A stretch of 64,000 nucleotides of DNA from Microbacterium hydrocarbonoxydans (GTDB lineage Bacteria > Actinomycetota > Actinomycetes > Actinomycetales > Microbacteriaceae), in contig NZ_LR882982.1 in the NCBI RefSeq assembly GCF_904831005.1, positions 496,001 to 560,000 on the forward strand, given 5' to 3'. The notes below the pieces were generated by a model that saw only the letters and a program-made list of their open reading frames with translations, did no database searches and had not been told where the DNA came from. The stretch's first letter is position 1, and every line of letters begins with the position of its first letter. A program made the translations under genes and the position numbers. Shown here in pieces: positions 7,463-16,227 of the stretch.

Positions 7463-10273
7463 TCAGGTGGTGGCGGTCGCGGTGGCGGTCGCGGTGGGTG
7501 CGGCGGTCGCCGTGCGGATCGCCTCGTCCACGCGCGCGAGCACGTGCGGAGGGCTGAACATGAGCGCGGTCGAGAGCGGTCGTCCGGCTCCCCACACCGT
7601 GCCGGTGCGCACCGGCTCGACCCTGTCGGGTGCCACCTCGGCGAGCGCGTCGAACAGTGCGCGGTAGGCGCGCGGGTCGTCGACGACGTCGGCGAGCGAG
7701 GCGGCGAGCCCGGGCAGCGCACGAGGCGGATGCTGCGGCGGCGCCGCATAGCGCCACTCGTGGGTGCCCGCACCGACGTCTCCCGGCGCCCCGGGCACCG
7801 AGATCGCTGCGGTCGTGTTGGGCGGGACCACCGCGGTCACCACGATCTCGTCGCCGTCCCGCCGCCAGGCCACGGATGCCGTGCCATAGGGCGTCTCGTG
7901 TCGAGCGGAGGCGTGGTCGAGCGCCGTGAGAGGTCGCGGCGCGATGCGCAGCCGTCGGTAGCCGGCATCCGCCGGGGCGAGTCCGGCGACCGTGCGGTGC
8001 ATCCAGTCGGCGACGGCGCCGAGAGCGTAGTGATTGAACGAGGTCATCTCGCCCGGATTCACCGACCCGTCGGGCAGGAGCGAGTCCCAGCGCTCCCACA
8101 CGGTCGTCGCCCCTTGCGTGACGGGATACAGCCATGACGGGCATTCGGTCTGCAGCAGCAGTCGCTCGGCGGCATGCAGGTGCCCCGCGTTCGTGAGCGC
8201 ATCGGCCACGAGCGGTGTGCCCACGAAGCCGGTCGCGATGCGATAGCCGCCCTCGCGGACCAGCGCCGCGAGGCGGTCGCCGAGTCCTTCGCGCTGCCGG
8301 GCGTCGGTGACCAGGTCGAACTCCAGCGCGAGCGCGTAGGCCGTGACGGCGTCGCTCATCATGCGCCCGGCGGGCGTGACGTACTCGGCGACGAACGCGG
8401 CGCGGCTTCGCTCGGCGAGAGCGGCGTAGCGCGCGGCGTCATCGAGGCGCCCGAGCAGCGTCGCCGCGTCCGCCACCAGACGCAGCGACCGAGCGAGGTA
8501 GGCGCTCGCGACGATGTCGGAGTCGACTCTCGCCTGCCCCGGCTTGTCGGCGGGAGCTGCCGGGTCGAGCCAGTCGCCCAGCTGCATGCGCCCCGCCCAC
8601 AGTCCGTCGTCGCCGGCATCGCGCAGCACCGCGTCGACCCACGACCGCATGCTGTCGTACTGCGCGGCCACCACGGTGGTGTCTCCGAAGCGCTCGAGAA
8701 GCACGCTCGGCACCACGGTCGCGGCATCGCCCCACGCGGCCGGCGTCGCGCCGTCGGAGGCACCGAAACCGGGGAGCGCGGCAGGGACCACGAGCGGAAC
8801 TGCACCGTCGGCGCGCGTCTGCTCGAGCGCCAGATCGTGCAACCACGAGGTGAGGAAGCCGTTGCAGTCGTACAGGAAGCTCGCGGTCGGCGCGAAGACC
8901 TGGATGTCGCCGGTCCACCCCAGGCGCTCGTCGCGCTGCGGGCAGTCGGTGGGGATCGAGAGGAAGTTCCCGCGCATGCCCCAGAGCACGTTGTCGTGCA
9001 GACGGTCGAGCAGAGGGTGGGAGGACTCGAACCATCCGGTGCGCCGCATGTCGGTGTGCAGCACGATCGCCTCGACATCGTCGGGAGCGACGTCGCCGCC
9101 GGTGATCTGGGCATAGCGGAACCCGTAGAAGGAGAAACGCGATTCGAGCACCTCGTCGGCGCCCGAGAGGTCGAACGTCGCAGTCGCCGCCGCGTTGCGG
9201 AGCGGCCGCAGTGCGAGCTCGCCGTTCTCGAGCACCTCCGCATGGCGCACCACGAGGCGCTGCCCTGCGTCGCCTCGCACGCGGATGCGCAGCCTGCCCA
9301 CCAGGTTCTGCCCGAAGTCGAGGATCCGTCCGCCGGACGGCGTCTCGATCACGGCCGCGACCGGAAGGGCGCCCGTGCGGCGCACCGGAGGCGCGATCCG
9401 CGCCTCCGGCACCGGGACATCCTCGTAGCCCGGCAGCGCGGCGGCGCCGATCCGCGCCGGAGCCCACGCCGAGGGACTGAGACGCAGATCCTGGTGCTCA
9501 CCGGGGTACACGCCGCTGTCGACCACGGGACCGTCGCCGGCAGCCTGCCACCCCTCGCCCGTGGGGGCGATGGTCTCGGTCGTGCCGTCGACGTAGGTGA
9601 CGCGGATCTGAGCGAGGAACGAGGGCTGTGTGCCGTAGAGCCGTGCGGCGAACGCGAAGAAGCCGTACTTCTCGGTGTACCAGGCGCCGGCCACGGTGGC
9701 GCGCAGCTCGTTGACGCCGGTGCGCAGGAGCGCGGTGATGTCGACGGTCTCGTGCACCAGCCGGTCGCGGTAGGCGGTCCAGCCCGGGGCGAGCACGTCG
9801 TCCGAGACGGGGGTGCCGTTCACCTCGGGTTCGGCGGCCCCGAGCGCGGTCCAGAACAGCAGAGCCCGTGAGACCTCGCGATCGAGAGCGAACGATGTGC
9901 GCACCACGGCGGGCTGGGCGTCGCGCTCGGCCGCCGCGAGGCCCACCGGCCGTGCGACCCACTCACCCTCATCGAGGAAGCCGGACTCGATCGCGAGCGG
10001 TTCGCTCCAGTCGGTGCTCGATCCGGCGACGGAGTGCGCCCGCACGCGGACCTCCCTCGCCTCACCCGCCGACAGCGGTGCGAAGGGCCAGGCCACGAGC
10101 GAGCTCTCGCCGCCGTCGAGCCTGACCGTCTCGAGCCCGTCGGTCACCTCGCAGGCGGATTGCAGCCACCCGTTCTCACGCGTGACGACGGTCCAGCTCA
10201 GCCGCGGCGTCGGGGTGGCCACGAACGCGGTGTCGTGTCGCAGCTCGGCCCTGAGTGATCCGATCTCCGCCAT
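7463..10273 (-). CDS. Alpha-L-rhamnosidase, GH78 (first copy)
   Basis: This 936-residue enzyme lacks a signal peptide, so it should cleave imported rhamnosides in the cytoplasm. Beta-sandwich domains fill the first 400 residues. The GH78 (alpha/alpha)6 catalytic domain begins at the family motif CPQRDERLGWTGD (about 444-456). A later block reads TTVWERWDSLLPDG, followed by SFNHYALGAV. The ATG at 10273 lies 5 bases after the stop of the GH43 gene; an open frame continues far upstream of it but is only a shadow of that gene. The C-terminus ends in a low-complexity Ala/Thr tail encoded by short GGTGGCGGTCGC repeats. Confidence 0.9.
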   Translation of the reverse strand: MAEIGSLRAELRHDTAFVATPTPRLSWTVVTRENGWLQSACEVTDGLETVRLDGGESSLVAWPFAPLSAGEAREVRVRAHSVAGSSTDWSEPLAIESGFLDEGEWVARPVGLAAAERDAQPAVVRTSFALDREVSRALLFWTALGAAEPEVNGTPVSDDVLAPGWTAYRDRLVHETVDITALLRTGVNELRATVAGAWYTEKYGFFAFAARLYGTQPSFLAQIRVTYVDGTTETIAPTGEGWQAAGDGPVVDSGVYPGEHQDLRLSPSAWAPARIGAAALPGYEDVPVPEARIAPPVRRTGALPVAAVIETPSGGRILDFGQNLVGRLRIRVRGDAGQRLVVRHAEVLENGELALRPLRNAAATATFDLSGADEVLESRFSFYGFRYAQITGGDVAPDDVEAIVLHTDMRRTGWFESSHPLLDRLHDNVLWGMRGNFLSIPTDCPQRDERLGWTGDIQVFAPTASFLYDCNGFLTSWLHDLALEQTRADGAVPLVVPAALPGFGASDGATPAAWGDAATVVPSVLLERFGDTTVVAAQYDSMRSWVDAVLRDAGDDGLWAGRMQLGDWLDPAAPADKPGQARVDSDIVASAYLARSLRLVADAATLLGRLDDAARYAALAERSRAAFVAEYVTPAGRMMSDAVTAYALALEFDLVTDARQREGLGDRLAALVREGGYRIATGFVGTPLVADALTNAGHLHAAERLLLQTECPSWLYPVTQGATTVWERWDSLLPDGSVNPGEMTSFNHYALGAVADWMHRTVAGLAPADAGYRRLRIAPRPLTALDHASARHETPYGTASVAWRRDGDEIVVTAVVPPNTTAAISVPGAPGDVGAGTHEWRYAAPPQHPPRALPGLAASLADVVDDPRAYRALFDALAEVAPDRVEPVRTGTVWGAGRPLSTALMFSPPHVLARVDEAIRTATAAPTATATATATT

Positions 10274-10278
10274 GACGC

Positions 10279-11793
10279 TCACTCGTCGTCTCCCTCGGCG
10301 CTCCAGCGCAGAACTGCCACGTCGCCCGAGACGGCGTAGACGCCGATCACCCGACCCGTGAACGACTCGGCCGTCTCCGACGAGAGGAAGCGGCCGTCGA
10401 CGGTCGCGAGCTCGCGCCGCTCCCCGTCGGCGGTGACCGCGAGGTGGAACACGTCGGAGGTCTTCGGGAAGCCGCCCCCGGCGGCGGGGCTGCGGGAGTC
10501 GATGTGGAACTCGAGGACGTCGGATGCCACCGGCATGCTCCACTCCTGTACGAGATCCGCGACGACGGCGCGGGCGGTGACGACGCCGGCTCCCGCCTCG
10601 ACCTCGACGTGGAAGCGCTCGTCGTAGCGCACGGCCAGGCCGCCCACGCCTGCGCTGACGTCGACGGTCACGGAGGCGGCGTTCGTCAGGTGCTCCTGCC
10701 TGCGACCGAGGAACACCGGGTGCGGGTCGTCGAGCGTGCGCCCCGTGCCGTGCAGCACCACGGCATCGGCGCGGGAGTCGAGGTCGGCGACCGTGTCGGG
10801 GGTGGTGCGCACGGCGATCCATTCGCCGTCGAGCGCGCGCTGCCGGGAGAAGTCGATCTCGACGCGGGTGCCCGGACGCACGTTCAGCAGCACGGGATCG
10901 ATGGCCGGCCAGCCGTCGTCGCGCCAGTGCACCGTCGTCACGAACGTCTCTCGTCCCAAGGCCGAGAACGCCCGGGTCATGCTGCGAGGGCGGACCCCGA
11001 GCAGCACGCACAGCCAGTCGCCGTCGGGACCGCTCACCAGGTCGCCGTGTCCGGTGTTCTGCACGGGGCGGGTCGTGGACCGGGCTGAGACGAGCGGATT
11101 CTGCGGGGCGGTCTCGAACGGGCCCTCGGGCGAGTCGCCGCGCGCGATCGAGATGCCGTGGCCGCGCTCGGTGCCGCCCTCGGCGATCATCAGGTACCAG
11201 CGACCGTCGACAGCGTAGAGGTGGGGCGCCTCGGGGAACCCGCCTCCTGTGCCCGACCACAGCGACCGCGGCTCCTCGAGCGCGACGTGTCGATCGAGAT
11301 CGACCCTGACCTGCTGGATGCCGAGGTGCCGGCCCACGCCCTCTCCGCTGAGGAGGAGCCCCGAGAAGGTGATGTACACGGTGCCGTCGTCGCCCCACGC
11401 GATGTCGGGATCGATCCCGTCGAGCGATCCCGACCCGTCGTGCGTGGTCAGCAGCGCGCCGTCGCTCCAGGGGCCTGCGGCGTCGGTCGCGGTGAAGTGC
11501 AGCATCCCGCGCCCCATCGCATCGGTGATGACGAGGTGGAAGATCCCGTCGCGGTGACGGATGGTGGGCGCCCAGGCGCCGCCGGCCGTGGGCACATCGG
11601 CGACGGCGAGCTGGTCGGCTCGAGTGGCCACGTGCCCGATGAGCTCCCAGTTCTCGAAGTCGCGCGAGCGGTGGATCGGGATGCCGGGCAGATACTCGAA
11701 CGTCGAGGTCGCGAGGAACCACTCGTCGCCGACCCGCACGACCGAGGGGTCGGGGTGGAAGCCGTTGAGGAGCGGGTTGTGGAGCGTGGTCAT
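10279..11793 (-). CDS. GH43 glycosidase (beta-xylosidase/alpha-L-arabinofuranosidase type)
   Basis: This 504-residue GH43 protein has a five-bladed beta-propeller domain (residues about 5-300) and a C-terminal beta-sandwich. The expected catalytic residues are visible: general base Asp15 in GFHPDPSVV, the pKa-tuning Asp in GIDPDIAWG (128-130) and general acid Glu188 in GGFPEAPHL. It has no signal peptide, which fits oligosaccharide import by the operon's transporter followed by internal hydrolysis. Members act on xylosides or arabinofuranosides, and the sequence alone does not decide between them. It is in tight operonic spacing with the genes on both sides. Confidence 0.88.
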   Translation of the reverse strand: MTTLHNPLLNGFHPDPSVVRVGDEWFLATSTFEYLPGIPIHRSRDFENWELIGHVATRADQLAVADVPTAGGAWAPTIRHRDGIFHLVITDAMGRGMLHFTATDAAGPWSDGALLTTHDGSGSLDGIDPDIAWGDDGTVYITFSGLLLSGEGVGRHLGIQQVRVDLDRHVALEEPRSLWSGTGGGFPEAPHLYAVDGRWYLMIAEGGTERGHGISIARGDSPEGPFETAPQNPLVSARSTTRPVQNTGHGDLVSGPDGDWLCVLLGVRPRSMTRAFSALGRETFVTTVHWRDDGWPAIDPVLLNVRPGTRVEIDFSRQRALDGEWIAVRTTPDTVADLDSRADAVVLHGTGRTLDDPHPVFLGRRQEHLTNAASVTVDVSAGVGGLAVRYDERFHVEVEAGAGVVTARAVVADLVQEWSMPVASDVLEFHIDSRSPAAGGGFPKTSDVFHLAVTADGERRELATVDGRFLSSETAESFTGRVIGVYAVSGDVAVLRWSAEGDDE

Positions 11794-11816
11794 GACGGTT
11801 CTTTCCGAGTGGGGAG

Positions 11817-12950
11817 TCAGAGTGAGAGGAGGTGGCCGAGCTCACGCGCGAGGGCCACGGCGCGAGGATCCGCGCCGCCCGGCCACGGGCCGCGCGCGAT
11901 CGTCCACGCGAACGCGATGCCCGTGTCGGGGTCGACGCACGCGAGGGCGCCCATGGCGCCGTCGTGGCCGAACGATCGAGGACCCCCGAAGGCCAGCTGC
12001 TGGGACGGCTTCTGGAAGACCACCGCATGCGCGCGGTCGTGCTGATGCAGGACCTCGTCGTAGCCGCGGATCTGCTGCTGACCGATCCGGCCGACCGTGT
12101 CGGGGGAGAGGATGGCCTGCTCGCCCTCGACTCCGGTGACGGCTGCCGCGAGGAGCCGGGCGATACCGCGAGCCGTGCCCGCGCCGGACCCTGCAGGGTG
12201 CCCGTAGCGCCAGCTGCGCGGGGAGAGCGCGAGATCGACGTCACCCGGAAGCGCGAACACCACCGGTCCGAGCGCAGACGACGACGGGGCCGTGGAGTCG
12301 TCGCTCGGCCGGACCATCGGCAGCAGCGGCACCAGTCGGTCTTCATGCTCGGCAGGCAGTCCGAGGAAGAAGTCGATGTCGTGCGGGGCGCGGATGTCGT
12401 GCTCGTACACGTCATGCAGAGTGCGCCCGGTGACGCGATGCACGAGCTCGTCGGCGAGATTGCCGATGGTGATGGCGTGGTAGCCGAAGGCGCTGCCCGG
12501 GTGCCAGAACGGGCGTTCCTGCGCCAGACGGTCGGCGGCCGCATGGTGATCGAGGAGTTCGTCCCACGTCAGGCCGGGGGAGGTCTGGGGAAGCCCTGCC
12601 TGGTGCGAGAGGAGCTGTCGCACGGTGACGTGCTGCTTGCCCTTCGCCGCGAACTCGGGCCAGTACTTCGCCACCCGCTCGTCGAGGTCGAGATCGCCAC
12701 GCTCGACGAGCAGCCCCACCGTCACCCCGATGATGTTCTTCGTCACCGAGTACGGGACTGTGAGCGACCGCTCTGCGAGGTGCGGACCGCCCCATGCGTC
12801 GAGCACCGGCACGCCGTGCCGATAGGCGGCGACCTGGAACGAGAGGTCCGGATCCGCGGCGAGCGCGTCGTCGAGCCGACCGACGAGAGCGGCGAGGCGC
12901 TCGTCGGCGCGTCCGTGCACCGGGCCGCCGAGAGGCACGAGACCGGTCAC
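11817..12950 (-). CDS. Serine hydrolase of the class C beta-lactamase/EstB family
   Basis: This 377-residue protein has the S-x-x-K active site SVTK (68-71) and a later tyrosine region at FGYHAITIG, typical of EstB-type esterases. The GTG at 12950 was chosen because it overlaps the GH3 stop as GTGA. A GTG at 12962 is possible but would overlap by 16 bases. Within a glycosidase operon it may remove ester groups from oligosaccharides or plant glycosides; that role is inference. A second, unrelated serine hydrolase of this superfamily lies at 60981-61946. Confidence 0.8.
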   Translation of the reverse strand: MTGLVPLGGPVHGRADERLAALVGRLDDALAADPDLSFQVAAYRHGVPVLDAWGGPHLAERSLTVPYSVTKNIIGVTVGLLVERGDLDLDERVAKYWPEFAAKGKQHVTVRQLLSHQAGLPQTSPGLTWDELLDHHAAADRLAQERPFWHPGSAFGYHAITIGNLADELVHRVTGRTLHDVYEHDIRAPHDIDFFLGLPAEHEDRLVPLLPMVRPSDDSTAPSSSALGPVVFALPGDVDLALSPRSWRYGHPAGSGAGTARGIARLLAAAVTGVEGEQAILSPDTVGRIGQQQIRGYDEVLHQHDRAHAVVFQKPSQQLAFGGPRSFGHDGAMGALACVDPDTGIAFAWTIARGPWPGGADPRAVALARELGHLLSL

Positions 12951-15382
12951 GGCTGATCCCACTCGACCCGCAGGGGAAGATCGGTCGCGGACGAGCCGAT
13001 GTGCAGTGTGTACCGCCCGGGTTCCACGACCCAGCCGTCGGCCCAGTGGGCCAGACGCCGGGGGGCGACGGGTACGACCGCCGTGATCGTCTCACCCGGT
13101 TCGGCGTGCACGACGGCGAATCCGACCAGCCACAGCAGCGGACGCTCGACCGACGAGTCCGCGCGCTCGGCATAGACCTGCACGACCTGCTTGCCCGCGC
13201 GGGATCCGGTGTTGGCGAGAGTCACCTCGATCGTCTCGTCGTGACGTTGCGCGGCTCCCCACGACCAGGTGGTGTAGCCGAGTCCATGGCCGAATGCGAA
13301 CGCCGGGGTCGTGCCCTGCTTCAGCCAGGCGCGATACCCGATGTGCAGGCCCTCGGCGTAGGCGAGTCGACCCTCGACCGGAGTCACGTCGGCCACCGGC
13401 ACATCGTCGAGAGACGCGGGCCAGGTCGTGGGCAGCCGACCGCCGGGTTCGGCGATGCCGGTCACGACGTCGGAGATCGCGTGTCCGAACTCCTGCCCGC
13501 CGAAGTAGCCCTGGATGATCGCTGCGACCTCGCCCGACCACGGCAGCACCACGGGGGAGCCGGCGTTCACCACGACGACCGTCGGTGTGCCCGTCGCCGC
13601 CACGGCGCGCACCAGATCGTCCTGCCGACCGGGAAGGTCGAGGTCGACGCGGTCGTATCCCTCGGACTCGACCTTCGAGTTGGTGCCGACGACGATGATC
13701 GCGACCTCTGCCGATCTCGCGGCCTCCGCGGCCCTCGCGATCAGCGCGTCGGGGTCGGTGCGCTCGGGGGCGATGCCCAGCGTCACGCTGAGCGCCCCGT
13801 CGAGTGCTCCCTGCGAGGCGCGGGTGAGCTCGAGACGGATGTCGATCGGCCGACCCGACTCGACCGCCACCGAGGTCGTGAGAGACGGCGGGTTCAGGAA
13901 CGCCGCGCCGAGATCCGAGCCCTCGATCACCGGGGTGTCATCGAGCACGAGTGCTCCGCCGACGAAGACCCGGCCCGGATTCGCACCGGCGAATCCCAAC
14001 TCGATGCGTCCCGTCTCGGACGGCGTGTATCTGGTCGACAGCACCACCGTGCGGCTTGCGCCGATCGGCGCGTCCCCGCCGAACCAGACGAGCGCGGTGG
14101 CGCGCCGGTCCTCAGCGAAGAGCTCGCTGCCCGAGTCGTCGACGAAGCTCACGCGCAGACCGGGCTCGCCCGTGACAGGATTCACGATCGACGCCAGCGG
14201 GATCTCGGCGACGCCCTCCTGCACGACGGCTCCGATCTCGTAGCGCACATCTGCCCGGGGGAACGCCGCCCGCAGCGCGTCCCACGGCGATACGACCTCG
14301 TCGGGGATCACGGTGGCGGAGCCTCCGCCCTGGGTGCGCGCCTCGGTCGCGTTGTGGCCGATGATCGCGATCCGGCCCGCGGTGCCGGTGTCGAGCGGCA
14401 GGATGCCGTCGTTCTGCAGCAGCACGGTGCCCTCGATCGCCGCCTCCCGCGCGAACGCAGGACCGTCTACCGGGGCGGGGACGACGGCATCCGCGCCCTC
14501 GAGAGCGCCGACGCGCTCGGCGAGCAGGAGGATCCGCAGCACCTTGCGGTCGATGTCGGCCTCACGCACGCGGCCGTCGCGCACGGCGTCGACCAGGTCG
14601 GCCCACGCCGGTGCCGGGCCCGGCATCGCCAGGTCCTGCGCAGCGGCGACCGCATCGAGCGAGCGCACGGCCGTCCAGTCGCTCACGACGACCCCGTCGA
14701 AGCCCCACTCGCTGTTGAGCGGGGTCTCGAGCAGTTCGTTCTCGGTCATGGTGACGCCGTCGACCGAGTTGTAGGCGCTCATGATCGACCAGGCTCCGGC
14801 CTCGACGGCGCGCTCGAACGGAGCCAGGTACAACTCACGCAGCGTTCTCTCGTCGACCTCGACGTCGACCGTGAAGCGATCGGTCTCGGAGTCGTTGGCG
14901 ACGTAGTGCTTGGGCGTCGCGGCGACGCCGTTGTCCTGCAGACCCCGCACGTAGGCTGCTCCGAGCTCGGAGGTCAGCTCCGGGTCCTCGCTGAAGCACT
15001 CGAAGTGGCGGCCGCCGAGCGGAGACCGGTGCAGGTTGATCGTCGGGCCGAGCACGACGTCCACTCCCTTGCGCCGTGCCTCCGAGGCTGCGGCCGCGCC
15101 GTAGCGATACGCGAGTCGCACATCCCACGACGCCGCGAGGGCCGATCCTGAGGGGAGGTTGAGCGAGGGCTCGCGCTCGTCCCAGCGCGGACCACGCACA
15201 CCGGCAGGACCGTCGGACAGCGTGAGAGCACGCAGACCGATCTCGGGCAGCGGCACGGTGGTCCAGAAGTCGGCGCCCTGCACGAGTGCCGCCTTCTGCT
15301 CGAGCGTGAGCCTGTCGAGCAGAGGCTGCAGGTGCGCTGTGGAGTCGGCGGAGACCGCGGACTCGATGTCGGGGGTGGTCAT
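12947..15382 (-). CDS. GH3 beta-glycosidase with PA14-like insert
   Basis: This 811-residue GH3 enzyme has an N-terminal TIM barrel whose nucleophile Asp235 is in GVVVSDWTAV, with the substrate-binding blocks KHYVANDSE and SDGPAGVRG. A second alpha/beta domain is interrupted near residues 430-560 by a PA14-like beta segment (FVGGALVLDD). A fibronectin-III-like domain closes the protein. The start ATG at 15382 overlaps the ATPase stop (ATGA). No export signal is seen. Beta-glucosidase, xylosidase or arabinosidase activity is possible; the PA14 insert is common in beta-glucosidases. Confidence 0.88.
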   Translation of the reverse strand: MTTPDIESAVSADSTAHLQPLLDRLTLEQKAALVQGADFWTTVPLPEIGLRALTLSDGPAGVRGPRWDEREPSLNLPSGSALAASWDVRLAYRYGAAAASEARRKGVDVVLGPTINLHRSPLGGRHFECFSEDPELTSELGAAYVRGLQDNGVAATPKHYVANDSETDRFTVDVEVDERTLRELYLAPFERAVEAGAWSIMSAYNSVDGVTMTENELLETPLNSEWGFDGVVVSDWTAVRSLDAVAAAQDLAMPGPAPAWADLVDAVRDGRVREADIDRKVLRILLLAERVGALEGADAVVPAPVDGPAFAREAAIEGTVLLQNDGILPLDTGTAGRIAIIGHNATEARTQGGGSATVIPDEVVSPWDALRAAFPRADVRYEIGAVVQEGVAEIPLASIVNPVTGEPGLRVSFVDDSGSELFAEDRRATALVWFGGDAPIGASRTVVLSTRYTPSETGRIELGFAGANPGRVFVGGALVLDDTPVIEGSDLGAAFLNPPSLTTSVAVESGRPIDIRLELTRASQGALDGALSVTLGIAPERTDPDALIARAAEAARSAEVAIIVVGTNSKVESEGYDRVDLDLPGRQDDLVRAVAATGTPTVVVVNAGSPVVLPWSGEVAAIIQGYFGGQEFGHAISDVVTGIAEPGGRLPTTWPASLDDVPVADVTPVEGRLAYAEGLHIGYRAWLKQGTTPAFAFGHGLGYTTWSWGAAQRHDETIEVTLANTGSRAGKQVVQVYAERADSSVERPLLWLVGFAVVHAEPGETITAVVPVAPRRLAHWADGWVVEPGRYTLHIGSSATDLPLRVEWDQP

Positions 15383-16227
15383 GCGGCTGATCCTTCGGAG
15401 GTCTGAGCGTCGATGAGGGCACGGCGGTCGGCGCGACGCTTCTGCTGCGCATCGGGGTCGGGAACGGGGGCGGCGAGGAAGAGCCGCTGCGTGTAGGGGT
15501 GCTCGGGGCGCGCGGTGACCTGGTCGCCGTCGCCGGTCTCGACCAGCTCGCCTCGATACATCACTGCCACGCGATGACTGATGTGGCGGACCACGGCGAG
15601 GTCGTGCGAGATGAAGAGGTACGCGACCCCGGTGCGCTCCTGGATCTCGATGAAGAGATCGAGCACCCTGGCCTGCGTCGACAGATCGAGCGCCGAGACC
15701 GGCTCGTCGCACACGATCAGACGGGGGTCGAGCGCCAGCGCGCGCGCGATCGCGACGCGCTGGCGCTGCCCGCCCGAGAACTCGCGGGGCAGCCGACGGG
15801 CAGCATCCGTCGGCAGCCCCACGCGGTCGAGCAGGTCGGCGACCCTGGCGTTCGCCTCTTTCGACGAGACCCCGCGGGCGGTGAGTGGTTCGGCGAGGAT
15901 CTGCGCGATCGTCATCGACGGGTTCAGCGACGAGTACGGGTCCTGGAACACGACCTGGATCTCGCTCGAGAGCGTGCGTCGCTCGCGCCGGTTGAGGTGA
16001 CCGATCTCGCGACCGTCGTAGCGGATCGACCCCTCGGTCACCGGAGCGAGGCCCAGCACGGCCCGACCCAGCGTTGTCTTGCCCGAACCCGATTCGCCCA
16101 CCAGGCCCACGGTCTCGCCCGGGCGGATGTCGAGGGACACGCCCTTGAGCGCATGGAACGGCTCGGCGCGGAAGCCCTTGCCGGGATACGTGACGTGCAG
16201 GTCCTTGACCTCGAGCAGTGCATTCAT
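15379..16227 (-). CDS. Oligopeptide-class ABC transporter ATP-binding protein (DppF/OppF type)
   Basis: This 282-residue ATPase carries Walker A GESGSGKTT, signature FSGGQRQRVAIARAL, Walker B with CDEPVSALD and the family C-terminal segment around HPYTQRLFLAA. The ATG at 16227 overlaps the upstream stop (ATGA), and the gene's own stop overlaps the GH3 start. In a glycosidase operon the Dpp-class importer most likely carries oligosaccharides rather than peptides, as known for several plant-glycan importers of this class. That is an inference. Confidence 0.87.
   Translation of the reverse strand: MNALLEVKDLHVTYPGKGFRAEPFHALKGVSLDIRPGETVGLVGESGSGKTTLGRAVLGLAPVTEGSIRYDGREIGHLNRRERRTLSSEIQVVFQDPYSSLNPSMTIAQILAEPLTARGVSSKEANARVADLLDRVGLPTDAARRLPREFSGGQRQRVAIARALALDPRLIVCDEPVSALDLSTQARVLDLFIEIQERTGVAYLFISHDLAVVRHISHRVAVMYRGELVETGDGDQVTARPEHPYTQRLFLAAPVPDPDAQQKRRADRRALIDAQTSEGSAA

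Noticed and set aside
7469..7492. Two 12-base GGTGGCGGTCGC copies as a regulatory repeat
   Set aside because: They lie within the 3' coding end of the GH78 gene and encode its Ala/Thr tail; low-complexity slippage explains them.
7463..12544. A single uninterrupted minus-strand frame of about 1,690 codons
   Set aside because: It merges the real GH78 gene (ending at 7463, starting at 10273) with out-of-frame shadow sequence of the GH43 and esterase genes. The upstream part is Arg/Pro-rich nonsense with no domain.
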